The notes under the pieces are model-generated. The model did no database searches and was not told the origin of the DNA. It worked only from the letters and a program-made list of their open reading frames with translations. A DNA stretch of 64,000 bases from Protula sp. h YS-2021 (Eukaryota; Annelida; Polychaeta; Sabellida; Serpulidae): assembly GCA_949752745.1 (NCBI GenBank), contig OX457024.1, forward strand, positions 49,311,347-49,375,346, in the 5' to 3' direction. Position numbers and translations under genes: made by a program. Positions within the stretch are counted from its first letter, which is position 1; each line of letters begins with the position of its first letter. This document shows positions 24,153-32,785 of the stretch, one piece after another.

Positions 24153-24334
24153 GGAGAATGGGAAAGACCCATGAGAGTAAGTTTCAGTAATCAAGATGTC
24201 CTCACCGCAGGATCCGAGCTGCGATGATGGGCTTGCGTTGGGCTTGGTGCTGACAGCGTCTGAAGCTCTATGTGTCCAAGTTCAACCGATGCACCGTCCT
24301 TCGGAGGATTTTGGGGAACGGGGCTGTAGTCAGT
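2662..24334 (-). CDS. SPFH/band-7 (prohibitin-like) membrane protein, gene 1, 5' end missing
   Basis: Eight exons join in frame on the minus strand: 24334-24206, 17527-17429, 16546-16415, 10013-9852, 9529-9410, 6560-6434, 5275-5064 and 2931-2662. They give 416 residues without an initiator, or 332 aa from the Met in the third exon. Seen: a cytosolic-type extension from two related exons, one hydrophobic segment right after M-S-E-K-K, a beta-rich region, then long charged helices rich in E, A, K and R, ending G-Q-G-stop. Exon order and the helical tail match SPFH/band-7 scaffolds (prohibitin, stomatin, flotillin families), which form membrane-bound oligomers. The assembled protein aligns along its length with gene 2 at 32928-40963. 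An insert of six cysteines in about 23 residues lies before the helical tail. One intron uses a GC donor. The first exon was not found; translation could instead start at the exon-3 Met. Function is inferred, the exon structure is seen. Confidence 0.78.
3280..3400. repeat. iterated cggactataagcc phrase
   Basis: The phrase occurs three times with flanking A-rich sequence; it may be one arm of a foldback element in the last intron of gene 1. Confidence 0.5.
3401..5063. other. intron of gene 1
   Basis: AT-rich, no repeat family recognised. The intron between exons 5064-5275 and 2662-2931. Confidence 0.7.
5064..5275 (-). CDS. gene 1 exon: cysteine-rich insert and helical region
   Basis: 212 nt, acceptor ttttttatcag and donor ATG|gtaag, ending in phase 0. 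It carries the rest of the Cys-rich insert (S-C-L-P-S-C and D-T-C-N), then L-A-E-L-D-I-P-G and a charged helix with repeated Glu, Ala, Lys and Gln, typical of the region after an SPFH core. The insert has no counterpart in gene 2. Confidence 0.83.
5838..5985. repeat. G/C-run foldback array
   Basis: The phrase ggtaataagaaatcgaatt occurs three times, separated by runs of 10-14 G or C. The G run at the left and C run in the middle can pair. Confidence 0.75.
6434..6560 (-). CDS. gene 1 exon: SPFH core helix and first cysteines
   Basis: 127 nt, acceptor tttctgctgcag and donor GATG|gtgag, ending in phase 1. It encodes G-K-A-T-L-F-A-T-R-E-Y to the start of the Cys-rich insert (C-C-V-K-D-C). Joining to the next exon restores an Asp codon. 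Confidence 0.83.
7440..9395. repeat. diverged ~145-bp tandem array
   Basis: The core (a)gccaggtagg recurs near 7448, 7721, 7850, 7990, 8225, 8378, 8507, 8657, 8807, 8946, 9090 and 9240, mostly 129-153 bp apart. Each unit also has aatttcaagacagt, ttccctgg and gccaatatttc(c). One interval is stretched by a microsatellite. About 13 old units in the gene 1 intron. Confidence 0.78.
8105..8230. repeat. trinucleotide microsatellite (TAA/TAC)
   Basis: An impure run of taa, tac and tag triplets of about 120 bp inside the 145-bp array. Confidence 0.9.
9410..9529 (-). CDS. gene 1 exon: SPFH core
   Basis: 120 nt, phase 0-0, 40 aa, acceptor catgtttcag and donor AAG|gtacat. It reads V-S-I-T-G-H-F-Q-Y-F-L-R-P to N-A-I-D-A-L-K, the strand-and-helix pattern of a band-7 core (compare Y-Q-F-R-V-R-A-K in gene 2). 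Confidence 0.83.
9852..10013 (-). CDS. gene 1 exon: start of SPFH region, GC donor
   Basis: 162 nt, phase 0-0, 54 aa. The acceptor is ctttcttttcag|ATG and the donor is CTACAG|gcaagt, a good GC-AG intron match. It encodes a segment from M-G-F-K-Q-R-K to T-A-D-R-L-Q and aligns with the second exon of gene 2. Confidence 0.82.
10500..11045. repeat. 139-bp minisatellite inside helentron family 1
   Basis: The anchor ctaacc(a/g)tttt recurs near 10503, 10642, 10781 and 10919, so the period is 138-139 bp and about four units. Each unit has the palindromic-looking pair gaccttgacc / ggtcaaggtc. Open frames read through it because 139-bp units keep one frame open over short spans; they are not genes. 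Confidence 0.85.
11046..11552 (-). mobile_element. helentron-like element family 2, copy 1
   Basis: Minus-strand 3' end has the palindrome ttcgctagcg followed by CTAG at 11046-11049 and then T. Subterminal inverted repeats ttaaacacttgac / gtcaagtgttaa lie near both ends. About 500 bp, inserted into the family 1 copy. Similar along its length to 22975-23502. Confidence 0.7.
13149..14584. mobile_element. young Ginger-like non-autonomous element with near-identical TIRs
   Basis: 1,436 bp, termini TGTTACAGTC and GACTGTAACA, set in a TA run, so the TSD is ambiguous. The two ends are identical inverted copies for the first 86 bp, which implies recent insertion. Subterminal motifs tttcacgaaat occur many times in both arms, as transposase-binding sites might. 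One coding-like exon lies at 13829-13948. Confidence 0.78.
13829..13948 (+). CDS. coding-like fragment of a Ginger/KRBA2-type element protein
   Basis: ATG opens 39 codons before TGA: M-G-E-S-H-E-D-K-Y then Q-E-L-Y-K-V-F-E-Q-H-K and a Y-Y-S-T-V-E-E-L-K end. Composition and the pattern (helix, then F-M-P-K-D-Q-Y) resemble the short N-terminal segment before the integrase in KRBA2/Ginger-type proteins. No zinc or integrase core follows, so at most a remnant remains. Confidence 0.35.
   Translation: MGESHEDKYKQELYKVFEQHKSVFMPKDQYYSTVEELKA
14909..15323 (+). CDS. two terminal exons of a transposon-associated protein with a zinc-finger motif
   Basis: Exons 14909-14968 (acceptor tttatcag, donor ATG|gtattt, 20 aa) and 15117-15323 (acceptor gtttag, 68 aa, stop TAA) join in phase 0. 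Both start with the same theme, T-S-E-(I/A)-G-(V/L)-Q, and later M-Q-A-T-P-A-V and G-V-C-V-Q recur. The end holds C-P-K-C-D-K-H followed by H and C, a possible C2H2/C2HC finger. It lies inside element A but outside the younger element. The protein is not recognised; upstream exons may have been lost. Confidence 0.45.
16415..16546 (-). CDS. gene 1 exon: membrane anchor and likely internal start
   Basis: 132 nt, phase 0-0, acceptor tgcttcag|GTC and donor GAG|gtgag. Eight residues precede M-S-E-K-K, followed by about 24 hydrophobic residues (I, V, A, L, with one Pro) and T-L-E-H-Y-E. This is the single membrane segment expected at the N terminus of SPFH proteins. The frame is open upstream of the Met to the acceptor, so the Met may be internal (with the repeat exons upstream) or the true start. 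Confidence 0.82.
17429..17527 (-). CDS. gene 1 exon: N-terminal repeat exon, copy 2
   Basis: 99 nt, phase 0-0, acceptor aattttag and donor AGC|gtgagt. It encodes 33 residues with Y-R-A-V-P-K-N-P-P and D-G-A-T-I-E-L-G, then a Ser/Gln/Gly-rich end. It is a tandem duplicate of the exon at 24206-24334; being symmetric, either or both can be spliced to the membrane exon at 16546 without a frame change. The nested transposon cluster (17676-22940) sits in the intron between the two copies. Confidence 0.7.
18445..20808. mobile_element. foldback element of gggtacgaatc phrases, 8-bp TSD
   Basis: 2,364 bp. Both arms iterate phrases such as cgtacccaa, tggtcgattcg and gggtacgaa in opposite orientation. 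The direct repeat GTTTATAA flanks it (18437-18444, 20809-20816). The related pogo copy near 48160 has the uninterrupted site (ctataacatacagattg), so the insertion is supported by a paralogous empty site. The interior has a further inverted repeat (cttaacaattaag, about 19108 and 19224) and no recognised gene. Confidence 0.8.
19956..20674. mobile_element. foldback element of acgtttcgtcta phrases
   Basis: 719 bp nested in the element at 18445-20808. Left arm phrases gacgtttcgtctagcgac are inverted at the right (agacgaaacgtcgc). Flanks GGGTACGAA (19947-19955) and GGACACGAA (20675-20683) match at 7 of 9 positions, which is a decayed 9-bp TSD or the host phrase itself. Confidence 0.72.
21107..22498. 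mobile_element. foldback element of acattttgtcgagag phrases, 9-bp TSD
   Basis: 1,392 bp, arms of iterated acattttgtcgagag in opposite orientation. The exact 9-bp direct repeat TGCTAAAGC lies at 21098-21106 and 22499-22507. The interior holds a repeated gaatgactctggtctgtgat motif (about 21461 and 21550) and the nested element at 21941. Confidence 0.83.
21941..22430. mobile_element. foldback element of ggggcagatgac phrases
   Basis: 490 bp inside the element at 21107-22498. Left arm gtcatctgccccc and ggtcaactgcccc, right arm the complement with G runs. Flanks CTTTCGACA and CCTGCGACA match at 7 of 9 positions. The central ~250 bp is AT-rich. Confidence 0.75.
22975..23502 (+). mobile_element. helentron-like element family 2, copy 2
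   Basis: Plus-strand orientation, starts near taattaacacttgac and ends with palindrome ttcgctagcgaa, then CTAG (23499-23502) and TTTG outside. Matches 11046-11552 in reverse orientation with scattered differences and small indels. Confidence 0.7.
24010..24150. repeat. GA microsatellite
   Basis: About 140 bp of GA with scattered CA and GG interruptions, in the intron before the gene 1 exon at 24206. Confidence 0.95.
24206..24334 (-). CDS. gene 1 exon: N-terminal repeat exon, copy 1
   Basis: 129 nt, phase 0 at both ends, acceptor ttgcag and donor GCG|gtgag. It encodes 43 residues containing Y-S-P-V-P-Q-N-P-P and D-G-A-S-V-E-L-G, with no membrane segment. It is homologous to the exon at 17429-17527: six codons differ silently and most amino-acid changes are conservative, so both copies look selected as protein. 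No start codon is in frame, so a further upstream exon is required if this part is translated. Confidence 0.68.
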
Positions 24335-24449
24335 CTGCAAAGTTGTGACAATTAAATTCGTTATTGATGCCTCAGCAGGTTGGGCAGACACCAAGGGAAG
24401 GGGGGGGGGGGGGGGAGTGCACTTGGTGCATTATGTGTTGCCATCCGTG

Positions 24450-24690
24450 TCCCAGAAAACGTGGATAAAGGGGTTAATTTTGTAGCAATACGCGATCCAC
24501 GCGGAGTGCCAATTTCGTCAAGGGGAGTAATTTTCATTCAGCACTCCGCGTTTCCCATAAAAGGGGAAGGAGTATTTAGAATCTGCACTGTGCGTTCCGT
24601 TAAAAAGGACCTATTATTTCGAACTTAGCACTCCGCGTTTAGGGTCATTTTAAAAAGTCACGGATACTCATGGTAACCAATTTGTACGTG
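24450..24690 (+). repeat. dispersed repeat with cactccgcgtt, copy 1
   Basis: Shares ccaatttcgt, gtaattttcattcagcactcc, cgcgttt, ttaaaaaggacctatta and gggtcattttaaaa with 53750-53940 in the same orientation. Class unknown. Confidence 0.7.
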
Positions 24691-24704
24691 AGTAACCCCG
24701 TGTG

Positions 24705-24906
24705 GCCGTTTCCACAAAAATTAACTGTACAGTTAACTGATTCCGTTACCTGTTCCGTTAGCAATCAGAACATCCGAAAGTAAATAATTAAAGTTACCCT
24801 GTTTAATAAACAAAATCCACCTGCATTTGTTTGCGTGATACAGCTAGATCAACGGATTTTCGCGTGTAGGAGTACAGTTAACTGCATAGTTAACTTTTGT
24901 GAATAC
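24705..24906. mobile_element. ~200-bp MITE with ttaactg inverted ends, copy 1
   Basis: Ends tccacaaaaattaactg and agttaacttttgtgaatac are inverted. A second copy lies at 25126-25306 in the same orientation; 17105-17190 carries a related fragment. Confidence 0.65.
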
Positions 24907-25125
24907 TGGAGCTGGAGATAGGCCTCAGCAAAGACTTACACACACAGCAAACACGTGGGCTTTGGTGCGTTGAATAATTCAATTTCATATCAAGAGCATA
25001 TGCTCAAGTGAGTTTGACATTAAAATTTAAACACGCTTTGAGGTGAGTTCGAGCGGAATTGTTGAATACAGGGGCTGGACAAAGGGCACGTCGAATAAAG
25101 CGACATGTCGCTTTAACCATCAGGC

Positions 25126-25306
25126 GTAGCACTCACAAAAGTTAACTGCTCCTTTAGTAACTAGAATATCTGTAAGAAAATTAATAAGTTTATCCTGATT
25201 CGAAAAACATATCCATCTAAAACTGTGTAATACAACTAGATAACTGACTTTCGCTTTTCGGGATACAGTTCACTATGCAGTAACTTTTGTGAATACAGCG
25301 GCATCT
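25126..25306. mobile_element. ~180-bp MITE with ttaactg inverted ends, copy 2
   Basis: Starts actcacaaaagttaactgc and ends gcagtaacttttgtgaat. Internally aligned with 24705-24906. Confidence 0.63.
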
Positions 25307-25499
25307 GTAACCCATAATTATTACTGGGCTATGCAACCGCCCCCCCCCCCCCCCGCCCGGGAACTGAGAGAGAGCTTTCTACTAAAATCAGGTGGATTGT
25401 AGGGGGGGTGTTGTTTGCTTGATGGGTTGTTTGCCCTGAACACCTAGAGAAACAAACTCATCAAAGAACTTAATGTTAGTCTCGTTTTTGACTGCTGAA

Positions 25500-26640
25500 T
25501 GGGTCTAGGACAATTCCCCTCGAACCAACTCCCCCGGACTACCCCCCCTTTCCAATCCCCCCGAACAATTCCCCCTGTAGGGCAATCCCCCCGGCATATC
25601 CCCCCACCCCCGAAAAAAATAATACATTTATATATATTTTTCCATAAAATTTACCTTTTAAAAACTGGTTTTTCATAATGCAATTACAGCAAGTAATTTA
25701 TCGTTTGTTCTTTTAATTGCGTTCTTTAAAAGGGTTATCTAACCTTTAATCGCTTCAACTACAATTAGATGATTTTACTTTGATTACATAAATTGCAATT
25801 GACCAACAGTGCGACTTATCCGGAGTACACTGTAATTTTGGAGGAAGTGTAATTAATTTTTTCGTAGACCAACGATAGTTAAGCATCGGAGTCTTTTGGA
25901 TTTGGGCTTCTTTATGCAAACCAATTAAGTTTATGATGACCTCATCAGGACCAGCAAAAACCAATCGAAATGTTAATTCCAGAGTAGCTATTCTTATTCT
26001 AAAGCTTTTATGTGTGATTTATTTAAGCGTAAGATTATTTTTATTTTTAAATTTCATGGGGGGGGGGGGAGGTCATAATCTGGCCCGGGCGGAGGTTAAA
26101 ATGGCCTAGACCCAGAATAAACCCGGGGTTAAAATAGCCTATGCCGGATTATACCCCGGGATATATTCTGGCCTAGGCCATTATAACCCCGGATATCATC
26201 TGGCCAGGGGGTATAATCTGGCCTGTTACACCGAGTCCGTTTTCGACCCGGGTACGTTCGGTCCTGAGTATCTTCTGTCCCGGGTATGTTTCGACCCGAT
26301 ACGTTCTGTCCCGCTCAGCGCTTCCTGGTCTTATGGAAATACGGTGGGCAGGGGGGGGGGGGGGGTGGTGTAGAAGCGGTTCGAGCTTTTTTTTTTTAGG
26401 TCAAACAGTCTTTTCAGTATGTTAGTTAACATGCCGTGGATGTTATCTTCGATTGAAATGACGTAAAATGCTCGATTTATGTAACACGATTGAAATTTCA
26501 CACCGGTGTAACAAAATAATACCCCCACCCCCCACCCGGAAAATAGCAATATATATTACTATTCCCTCCCCGGAAAAAGTAATATATAATACATTTCCCC
26601 TCTTTATTACTACCCCCTCCCGGCCACTTTTTCATTAAAT
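25500..26640. repeat. block of iterated C/G-rich phrases, likely solo arms of foldback elements
   Basis: Three phrase sets follow one another: caattccccc near 25510-25615, ataatctggcc..ggg near 26060-26230, and gacccgggtacgttc near 26240-26310. Then at 26505-26640 come taatacccccac phrases. Termini ccggtgtaaca (26505) and its complement near 31043 hint at an element about 4.5 kb long. Confidence 0.5.
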
Positions 26641-28300
26641 GATAATATTTTTATTGTCTTTTAAGAGATTGTGGTCGCGCTTCATTTGCACAGAGTAATA
26701 CAATAAAAAAAAAAGTCGTAAGAAATTCGCTCTATTACCCATTTCCCTTAAGTTTCCATCTCGATCGACCTGATGCGGTGCGCATTGTTATTGCAAATTG
26801 ATCAGTGATTCACACGAGTTTATCATATGTGAAGTGATCTTCTGCCAGAACAGCACAAACTACACTTGCCAATGCCCGAAAAAGACAAGTGTTGAGAGCA
26901 CACTTCTGTGACTGCGAAGATCCCCCATTTCTGTGTGCATCCAGCATCTGATCAACTGACAGCGATAGTAGTAGCTTTTCATTACCATGAACTCGAGGGA
27001 GTCCATTACATAGCTGCTGTATTTACAACAAACAGCACTAAAAGTGGTCTGTTCTTCACCACAGATCATGCTATAGCACATTTTCAAATTCACAATTCGC
27101 GCTTAACTGCCAGTTTCTTATTAATTATTTGTTTATTAATGCCAATTTTAGTAGCCTTAATTACCTTAAACAACGATAAACAAAACAGTAGAGCAGTAAG
27201 TAGGTAATAATGTCTTACCGGAGGATCCAGCTTGAGTCTTTGAAATCCGTGACATATATGGGTATATATGCATGTATTGAGAGAAGGCAAGCAGAACGTT
27301 AATCTAAAAATCTTCTAGTTCATATTTCGCAACACACTGAGTTTTTTGTGTGTTGAGCAATCCCTGTCGTTGCCACACTCTTTGAATACTAACACAATCA
27401 AGACCGACTTAACAGTGAGGACAAGGTTTCGCCGACCCCATGGATCAATGCTTTTGCTACAAGAGTGAGCGGTCAATATTGTTTTGTTATGCATATTAAA
27501 CATGCATGTATCAGGATTTGGCCCTATATTGGGCAATTGGATGGAACGTCATAGTAAATATCCATAAAGTAGATCTGGAGATCTCAGCACAAACGGGCAT
27601 TGCTTTCACCATACTGTGCGCCGATTGGTCGAGGAACTACGCGTCACTTGTCTCTTTGCAGGAGTGTGTGAATAACGTCATAGCATTATATTAGAAAGAT
27701 ATATTATTCACTGTTCAGGGATTGCGTAAACAAGTAGTTTGTTGACGTGAAAAGAACTGTTAATTCCTTTAAAAGAAAGTTGTGACATTCGTTGCAGGTA
27801 TTGCAACATGTACCAAATCTGAATAGATCTACCTTCTATAACTATAAACGAGACGGAGAGCCGCGGAGTGTGGAAACCAGAAGCCCTAAAGGTAAGCCAT
27901 TCACAGAGCAAGGGGGGTATCACTTGCGCATCGACTTTCTATTTGTTTCCCTAAGTAAGTTAAGATTTTTTTATCTGAGGAGGGACCACTCCACCTGTAC
28001 GTCTGCAAGTTTTGCCTGCTTTTGGAAAATAAACATAAAAATCATACAGGGGATGATTACCATAGTTTTGGGGCGACACTTTGATGAAAGGGCGGCCCTG
28101 GTACCTCAGGGATGCCTGTTTAGACATGCATATACATCAACCTTTCCCAACAACCGTACAACGTCGATTCCCCGACTCCTATCCAAAGACGTGAAAAAGA
28201 CTTTTCAAGGCATGGACGAAAGAATCAATGGGCGGTGGTTTAGACTTCCATGATAAGCGATCTAACCTTTTCCATTCGAGCGAATATCAATCGCCTGCTT
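25640..28300. other. no gene supported upstream of gene 1
   Basis: Should hold the missing first exon of gene 1 if the repeat exons are coding. One possible leader exon on the minus strand near 27220-27257 (M-S-R-I-S-K-T then donor gtaag) is in a phase that would hit a stop in either next exon, so it is not called. Confidence 0.45.
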
Positions 28301-28324
28301 AACATAGCGGGCCGCTTTCAAATA

Positions 28325-28395
28325 CGATGGATCCTACGTTAATCCGACGTCTAGCCGCAACGTTAATCCGACGTCTAGCCGCGACGTTAATCTGA
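28325..28395. repeat. ~25-bp tandem repeat
   Basis: Phrase acgttaatccgacgtctagc occurs three times, the last partial. Confidence 0.83.
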
Positions 28396-28945
28396 CACGC
28401 ATGAATCCATGACATTTGGGCCAGAGACAATAGCGAGCAAAGAGGGTTCGCGGGGCGGGGAGGGGGCGCTGTAATAAGCCCTCCCAAAAGCTGTACACTT
28501 TTAGAATCTCGAATGCGAATTGAACGATTTTAAGCACATCATTTCGAGATTTATCAGCTGTACAAAAAGTCATAAAATTGTCTATGCAATCTTACAATGT
28601 GTATAATTTAGCTGCATTAAATTTCAAATTGTTGTGATTAACTTTTACGTGAGAATAAACGCAAAACAATGCAAGTGTGGCAGAAAGACGGACGGACTGA
28701 TGAACATGTGCACATTATGTATAATACATGGTCCACAAAATATATTGTAACAATCACAGGTAAATCATAGCAAGAACTGCGCTGTGTTAATTCGCTAGCG
28801 CCGAAGGAGCGAGCTCAACAAATTTACACGTGACAGCTGCTTAAAATCTCCACAAGAATATTTGCATGAAGTGATGCAGTTTTGTTCCCCCTCGGGTTGG
28901 AATGTTACACGAGACAGACAAAACTGTATATCACTCTCTTAACTA

Positions 28946-29491
28946 CCGTATTTTCTCGGGTTACCGCCCCTCCTTTGGCTTACCGCCCCCTTCTCACTTT
29001 AGCAAAATTTAGTTAACCGCCCCCCCCCCCCCGAAAAAAACTGTCTGCATTTTCTGTTTCTTTTCGTTGTTTTTTTTTTTTTCAATTGCCCTTTGATTTG
29101 TTTTTACAAAAACGATTCACTTTATCTGAGTCACTCAGTTACAGTCAGTAGCTTAATTTTCTGCGTCAGAAAATCCATAAAACTCATCATCTGAGTCCGA
29201 GTCTGAATCGAACAACACGCGCAGTCGCTGCTCGCCTTCAGCGGCGTCGAATCCAACCAATGCGGCTTCCATACGCGCGTTTTGCAGGTCATCTTCACTG
29301 CCATCGAGCAGCAACGAAATTCCACAAGCTTTGAAGGAATTCTGTATGGTGTCGGGGGCGGTAGCCCGAAGAGGGGGCGGTAACCCGAGAGGCAGTAACC
29401 GCCCCCCCCCCCCCATTCGGGTTAACGCCCCTCCCCACTTTCACAAAATCCCAATTTAACCGCCCCGGGGCGGTAACGCGAGAGCGTACGG
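28946..29491. mobile_element. non-autonomous pogo-type element with TA target sites
   Basis: 546 bp with terminal inverted repeats (ccgtattttctcgggttacc at the left, its imperfect complement at the right) flanked by TA on both sides. The arms repeat the phrase ttaccgccc and include C runs. The interior holds a fragment of a transposase C terminus on the minus strand (29153-29350). Confidence 0.75.
29153..29350 (-). pseudogene. pogo/Tigger-like transposase C-terminal fragment
   Basis: The minus-strand frame ends in TAA at 29153-29155. It reads S-F-K-A-C-G-I-S-L-L-L-D-G-S-E-D-D-L, then an acidic tail with S-D-S-D-S-D-D-E. The pattern S-F-x-x-C-G-I-S-x-x-L-D-G-x-E-D-D is characteristic of the end of pogo/Tigger/jerky DDE transposases. 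No catalytic domain remains; the element kept only the last exon. Confidence 0.7.
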
Positions 29492-29493
29492 TA

Positions 29494-32480
29494 CATCACA
29501 ATTGTATAACGCTATTCGCTGGAAACTCATTGGCCTCAAATTGGAATGCCGCAAATGCAATAATGCAAACTCTAACAAAACAGGCTAAAAGATATTTTGG
29601 CGTGGTTTAATGTTTGATCGTCCATAAATGAATGATGTCGTATGAAGCGAAATGCGGCAGTTACATAATCAGCACTTCCTTATTTATGCCAACAGGCGCG
29701 CCGTATCGGACAGTGCGCTTATTTGCACAACAGAATCAATTTCATTAAGATTATGGGTACATGACTTTGGTAAATTACACCGAAATCAGATTTCGAAGAA
29801 ATTTCTTTTAAGAAAAGTTCACTTACTTGCATTAGCGTTTTTCCAGCGAGTCAAATGAAATCCAAAATTTCGTTTCAAACTTTGTCATATTTTAGCACAC
29901 AATGTACGGTCTAAAAAGTCATAACGATGGTGCGTACGCTACACAACCATAACATAGCTTTTAGTCACTCCCGCGGCCTTCGACAGCTGATAGCACACAT
30001 ACGAAGGTCTGTTTAGACAGAGCCTTATCTTTTTTGACTGTTTTGAATACAAGAGCCGCGTATTGTTCGTCTTCTCCTGCTGCTTGTGGTACTGACACAT
30101 TTCAGCCGGTAGTGTGTATAACCTTCGTTTGGATACAAATAGAGCATTGCATATGCTGTACTTATGTTAATACTGAAGTTACTACAAGTATGCTGCAATA
30201 ACTTTTTTAGAGGATTATGAATAGTAAGTACTGCCGATTGGGATTAATTGGATTTAGAAAGCCATCAATGACACACACGCAGTTTTTTCCGCTTGACTGG
30301 TAATGTACGTAAATCATTTCTAGTTTGAATGATGCGTCAAACTGGACTAGACTACCTTTCCCTCACCTGGTATTTTTCTTTTCATTTTGTAATTTCTGTC
30401 CGCTGATCATCTAATCCAAACCATTCTAGCTTTCCCCCCCCCCCCCCTATTTTTCTCTCTTTATTTTTCTGTCTGCAGCTCAGTCAAAGGCACTCTGTGA
30501 TCACCAAAATTAATTAGGCTAATGTGATTGTTTAATCCCTGTTGTAATTACGAATGGTAATCAGATGGCCGCTGTATTGAATCCATATCTCCTTTGCTTT
30601 AATTTTTATTTGTGTTTTTTAGCATCGATAAAAACAACTAGATATAGGAAATCTCACTGTAATCGAAACTGGAAGCTTTTTCACCACTTGGTATCACTAT
30701 CTAAATGGAAGATAAAGTTGAACATACAACAAGGCGCTGCTTTGATAATGTGGATGATATTTATGATAATCTTAGCGATCAGAAGTATCAACCTGTCTCT
30801 CTAAAAATGTTAAAAGGATATTAAGAGAAAAGCAAAGAATTTTCTGATCAAGAATGGCTTTTTAAAATCTTTGTTTGAATAATGTTGAACTCAGTTAAAA
30901 AAGTAGTTTAAGACAGTTTTATACGGTTTAATTGAGTCCATTTATTCACACAAACAATAAGTTCTGGGGGGGGGGGGGGGTAAATATACTGGAGGGGGTA
31001 AGCTGTACAGGGGGAAGGGGGTAAGATAGCCTGCTACACCGGTTAAAACGTGCCCAAGATAGAGTCTACTCATGTGAGAGCATCTCTGGGTTAGAACGTA
31101 CCCAAGGCAGAACGGAAAATAAAGAGCGTAAGAACGTAAAATGAAATAGAGCGCTTGTTACAGAATGGGGTCAATCTTTTTCTGCCCATTAAATATTCCG
31201 ACGTTGACCCCACGTCGATTTCAGGTTGTGACGTCAAGCTGACCGAATCGCAACACGGTATCTGCTTGTAATTTGATTGTGATCGGCCGCGACCACAGAT
31301 CAACTGTCTGACTAAGCGTTGAACAGGTGTCGGATAAGTAACGTTGTTTAGATATTGCTTTTGATCGCAACAAATATAGCACTTTCTCCTGGTCGAATAA
31401 TCGACTTGTATAGGCGTCGGGGTCACAACCAGACAACAAACTCATCAGGTTATCCCTCACCGGAAGTGGGAGACACGACCAAACAACAAACTCATCAGGT
31501 TATCCCTCACCGGAAGTGGGAGACACGACCAAACAACAAACCCATCAGGTTATCCCTCACCGGAAGTGGGAGACATGACAGATCGGTGAAAAAAAATTGA
31601 ACAAAATAAGGACGAAAAATTTCAGATTTTCAGGGGCTCGCACGTTTTTTCCTGCCTACTTTTGGCAAATATTCTTAAAATTGACTTCGAACATATCTTG
31701 CGTTACTGTGTGACCACAAGACGGGTGTACTTTGACGTTGGGGCGACCACGACACTTTATCATTGTCACTCTCTCGATGGCGACTCTACAGCAATACTTT
31801 TCCGACGTCTACATCGACGCTCTCTTGATGCCTATTTCTCGTTGCGAAACAGAGGTGGTTTTGACATTTTCGCACAATCAGCCTTTTCGCAAACTTGATT
31901 AGGCGTCTGATATTCGATGTCTACCAAACGTCGGCAGGGTAGAGGTTCGACTACTATAATCAACCGAACTATCATTTTTATCCGACGTCGGGTGAGACGT
32001 CTATTCAAAGTTGTGGAACGTTGCAGTGTTTACTGGGTGTTTATACCTTTATTTGAAATTATAGCAAGTACTTCAACAATTTAAAAGGACAGGAAAAAAA
32101 ACCATTTTGTGATTATTTCCAATTCAAATGTCACTATATAAGGGGTAAATACTTTGAATATTTTATATAACGAAAAGGAAATCATAGAACCCTTGCCCCG
32201 ATTTTTGCCTGCCATAGCGACGCTTTTTATTGATTTTTTTTTTTTTTTTACTTTTTAAAAGTTTACAGTAAATTTTACATTAAAGCCACGTTCTCTTTCA
32301 CTCGCAGTCACACACTGATATGCTCTCCTTTTTGCAGACAAACAGGTAACATTGCGCTAGATGAGGGGGGAGGGGGCGAATAAACAAACAAAAGTGTGTA
32401 CTCCTCCACATGGGCTTAACCTAGGCAAAACACAGTACTAAGTGTGCACCTGCCATCGCCACCACAACAAAGAAAGTTGT
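29494..32480. other. intergenic region between the head-to-head SPFH genes
   Basis: It has G runs near 30970 and the 50-bp repeat. A small plus-strand frame at 30704-30823 reads M-E-D-K-V-E-H and later D-D-I-Y-D-N-L-S-D-Q-K-Y-Q-P-V; it looks protein-like but has no support beyond that. Confidence 0.45.
31428..31578. repeat. 50-bp tandem repeat, three copies
   Basis: Unit with ctcatcaggttatccctcac and cggaagtgggagacacgacc; starts at 31441, 31491 and 31541, nearly identical. Confidence 0.92.
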
Positions 32481-32489
32481 GCAACAAAT

Positions 32490-32785
32490 GTCTAAATTGT
32501 AAGAGAATAATACTGTTATGTTTTTACAAAAGATCGTGAAATAAAAATTAAACCACTCTCGTGTTTGGCTGATCCGAAAACCAAGGCTGTCAAAATTGTA
32601 ATAGAATAATACTGTTATGTTTTTACAAAAGATCGTGAAATAAAAATTAAACCACTCTCGTGTTTGGCTGATCCGAAAACCAAGGCTGTCTAAATTGTAA
32701 TAGAATAATACTGTTATGTTTTTACAAAAGATCGTGAAATAAAAATTAAACCGCTCTCGTGTTTGGCTGATCCGAAAACCATGCC
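32490..32785. repeat. ~100-bp tandem repeat, three copies, just upstream of gene 2
   Basis: Unit from (t)aaattgtaatagaataa to ctgatccgaaaaccaaggct, starting near 32490, 32590 and 32690 and almost identical. It ends about 130 bp before the exon carrying the gene 2 start, so it lies in the 5' UTR intron or promoter. Confidence 0.92.

Noticed and set aside
23946..24194. Leu/Ser repeat frame on the minus strand
   Set aside because: Translation of the GA microsatellite.
27220..27257. Possible first exon of gene 1 (minus, M-S-R-I-S-K-T-Q-A-G then gtaag)
   Set aside because: It ends in phase 1, and joining it to either repeat exon or to the anchor exon soon gives a stop.
27792..28253. 153-codon plus-strand open frame, one of the longest here
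   Set aside because: No recognisable domain, composition like noncoding sequence, no supporting splice or repeat evidence. Frames of this length occur by chance in 64 kb.
28310..28400. Could the short phrase array be a CRISPR array
   Set aside because: Repeats are adjacent and without unique spacers, in a eukaryotic window; it is a simple tandem repeat.
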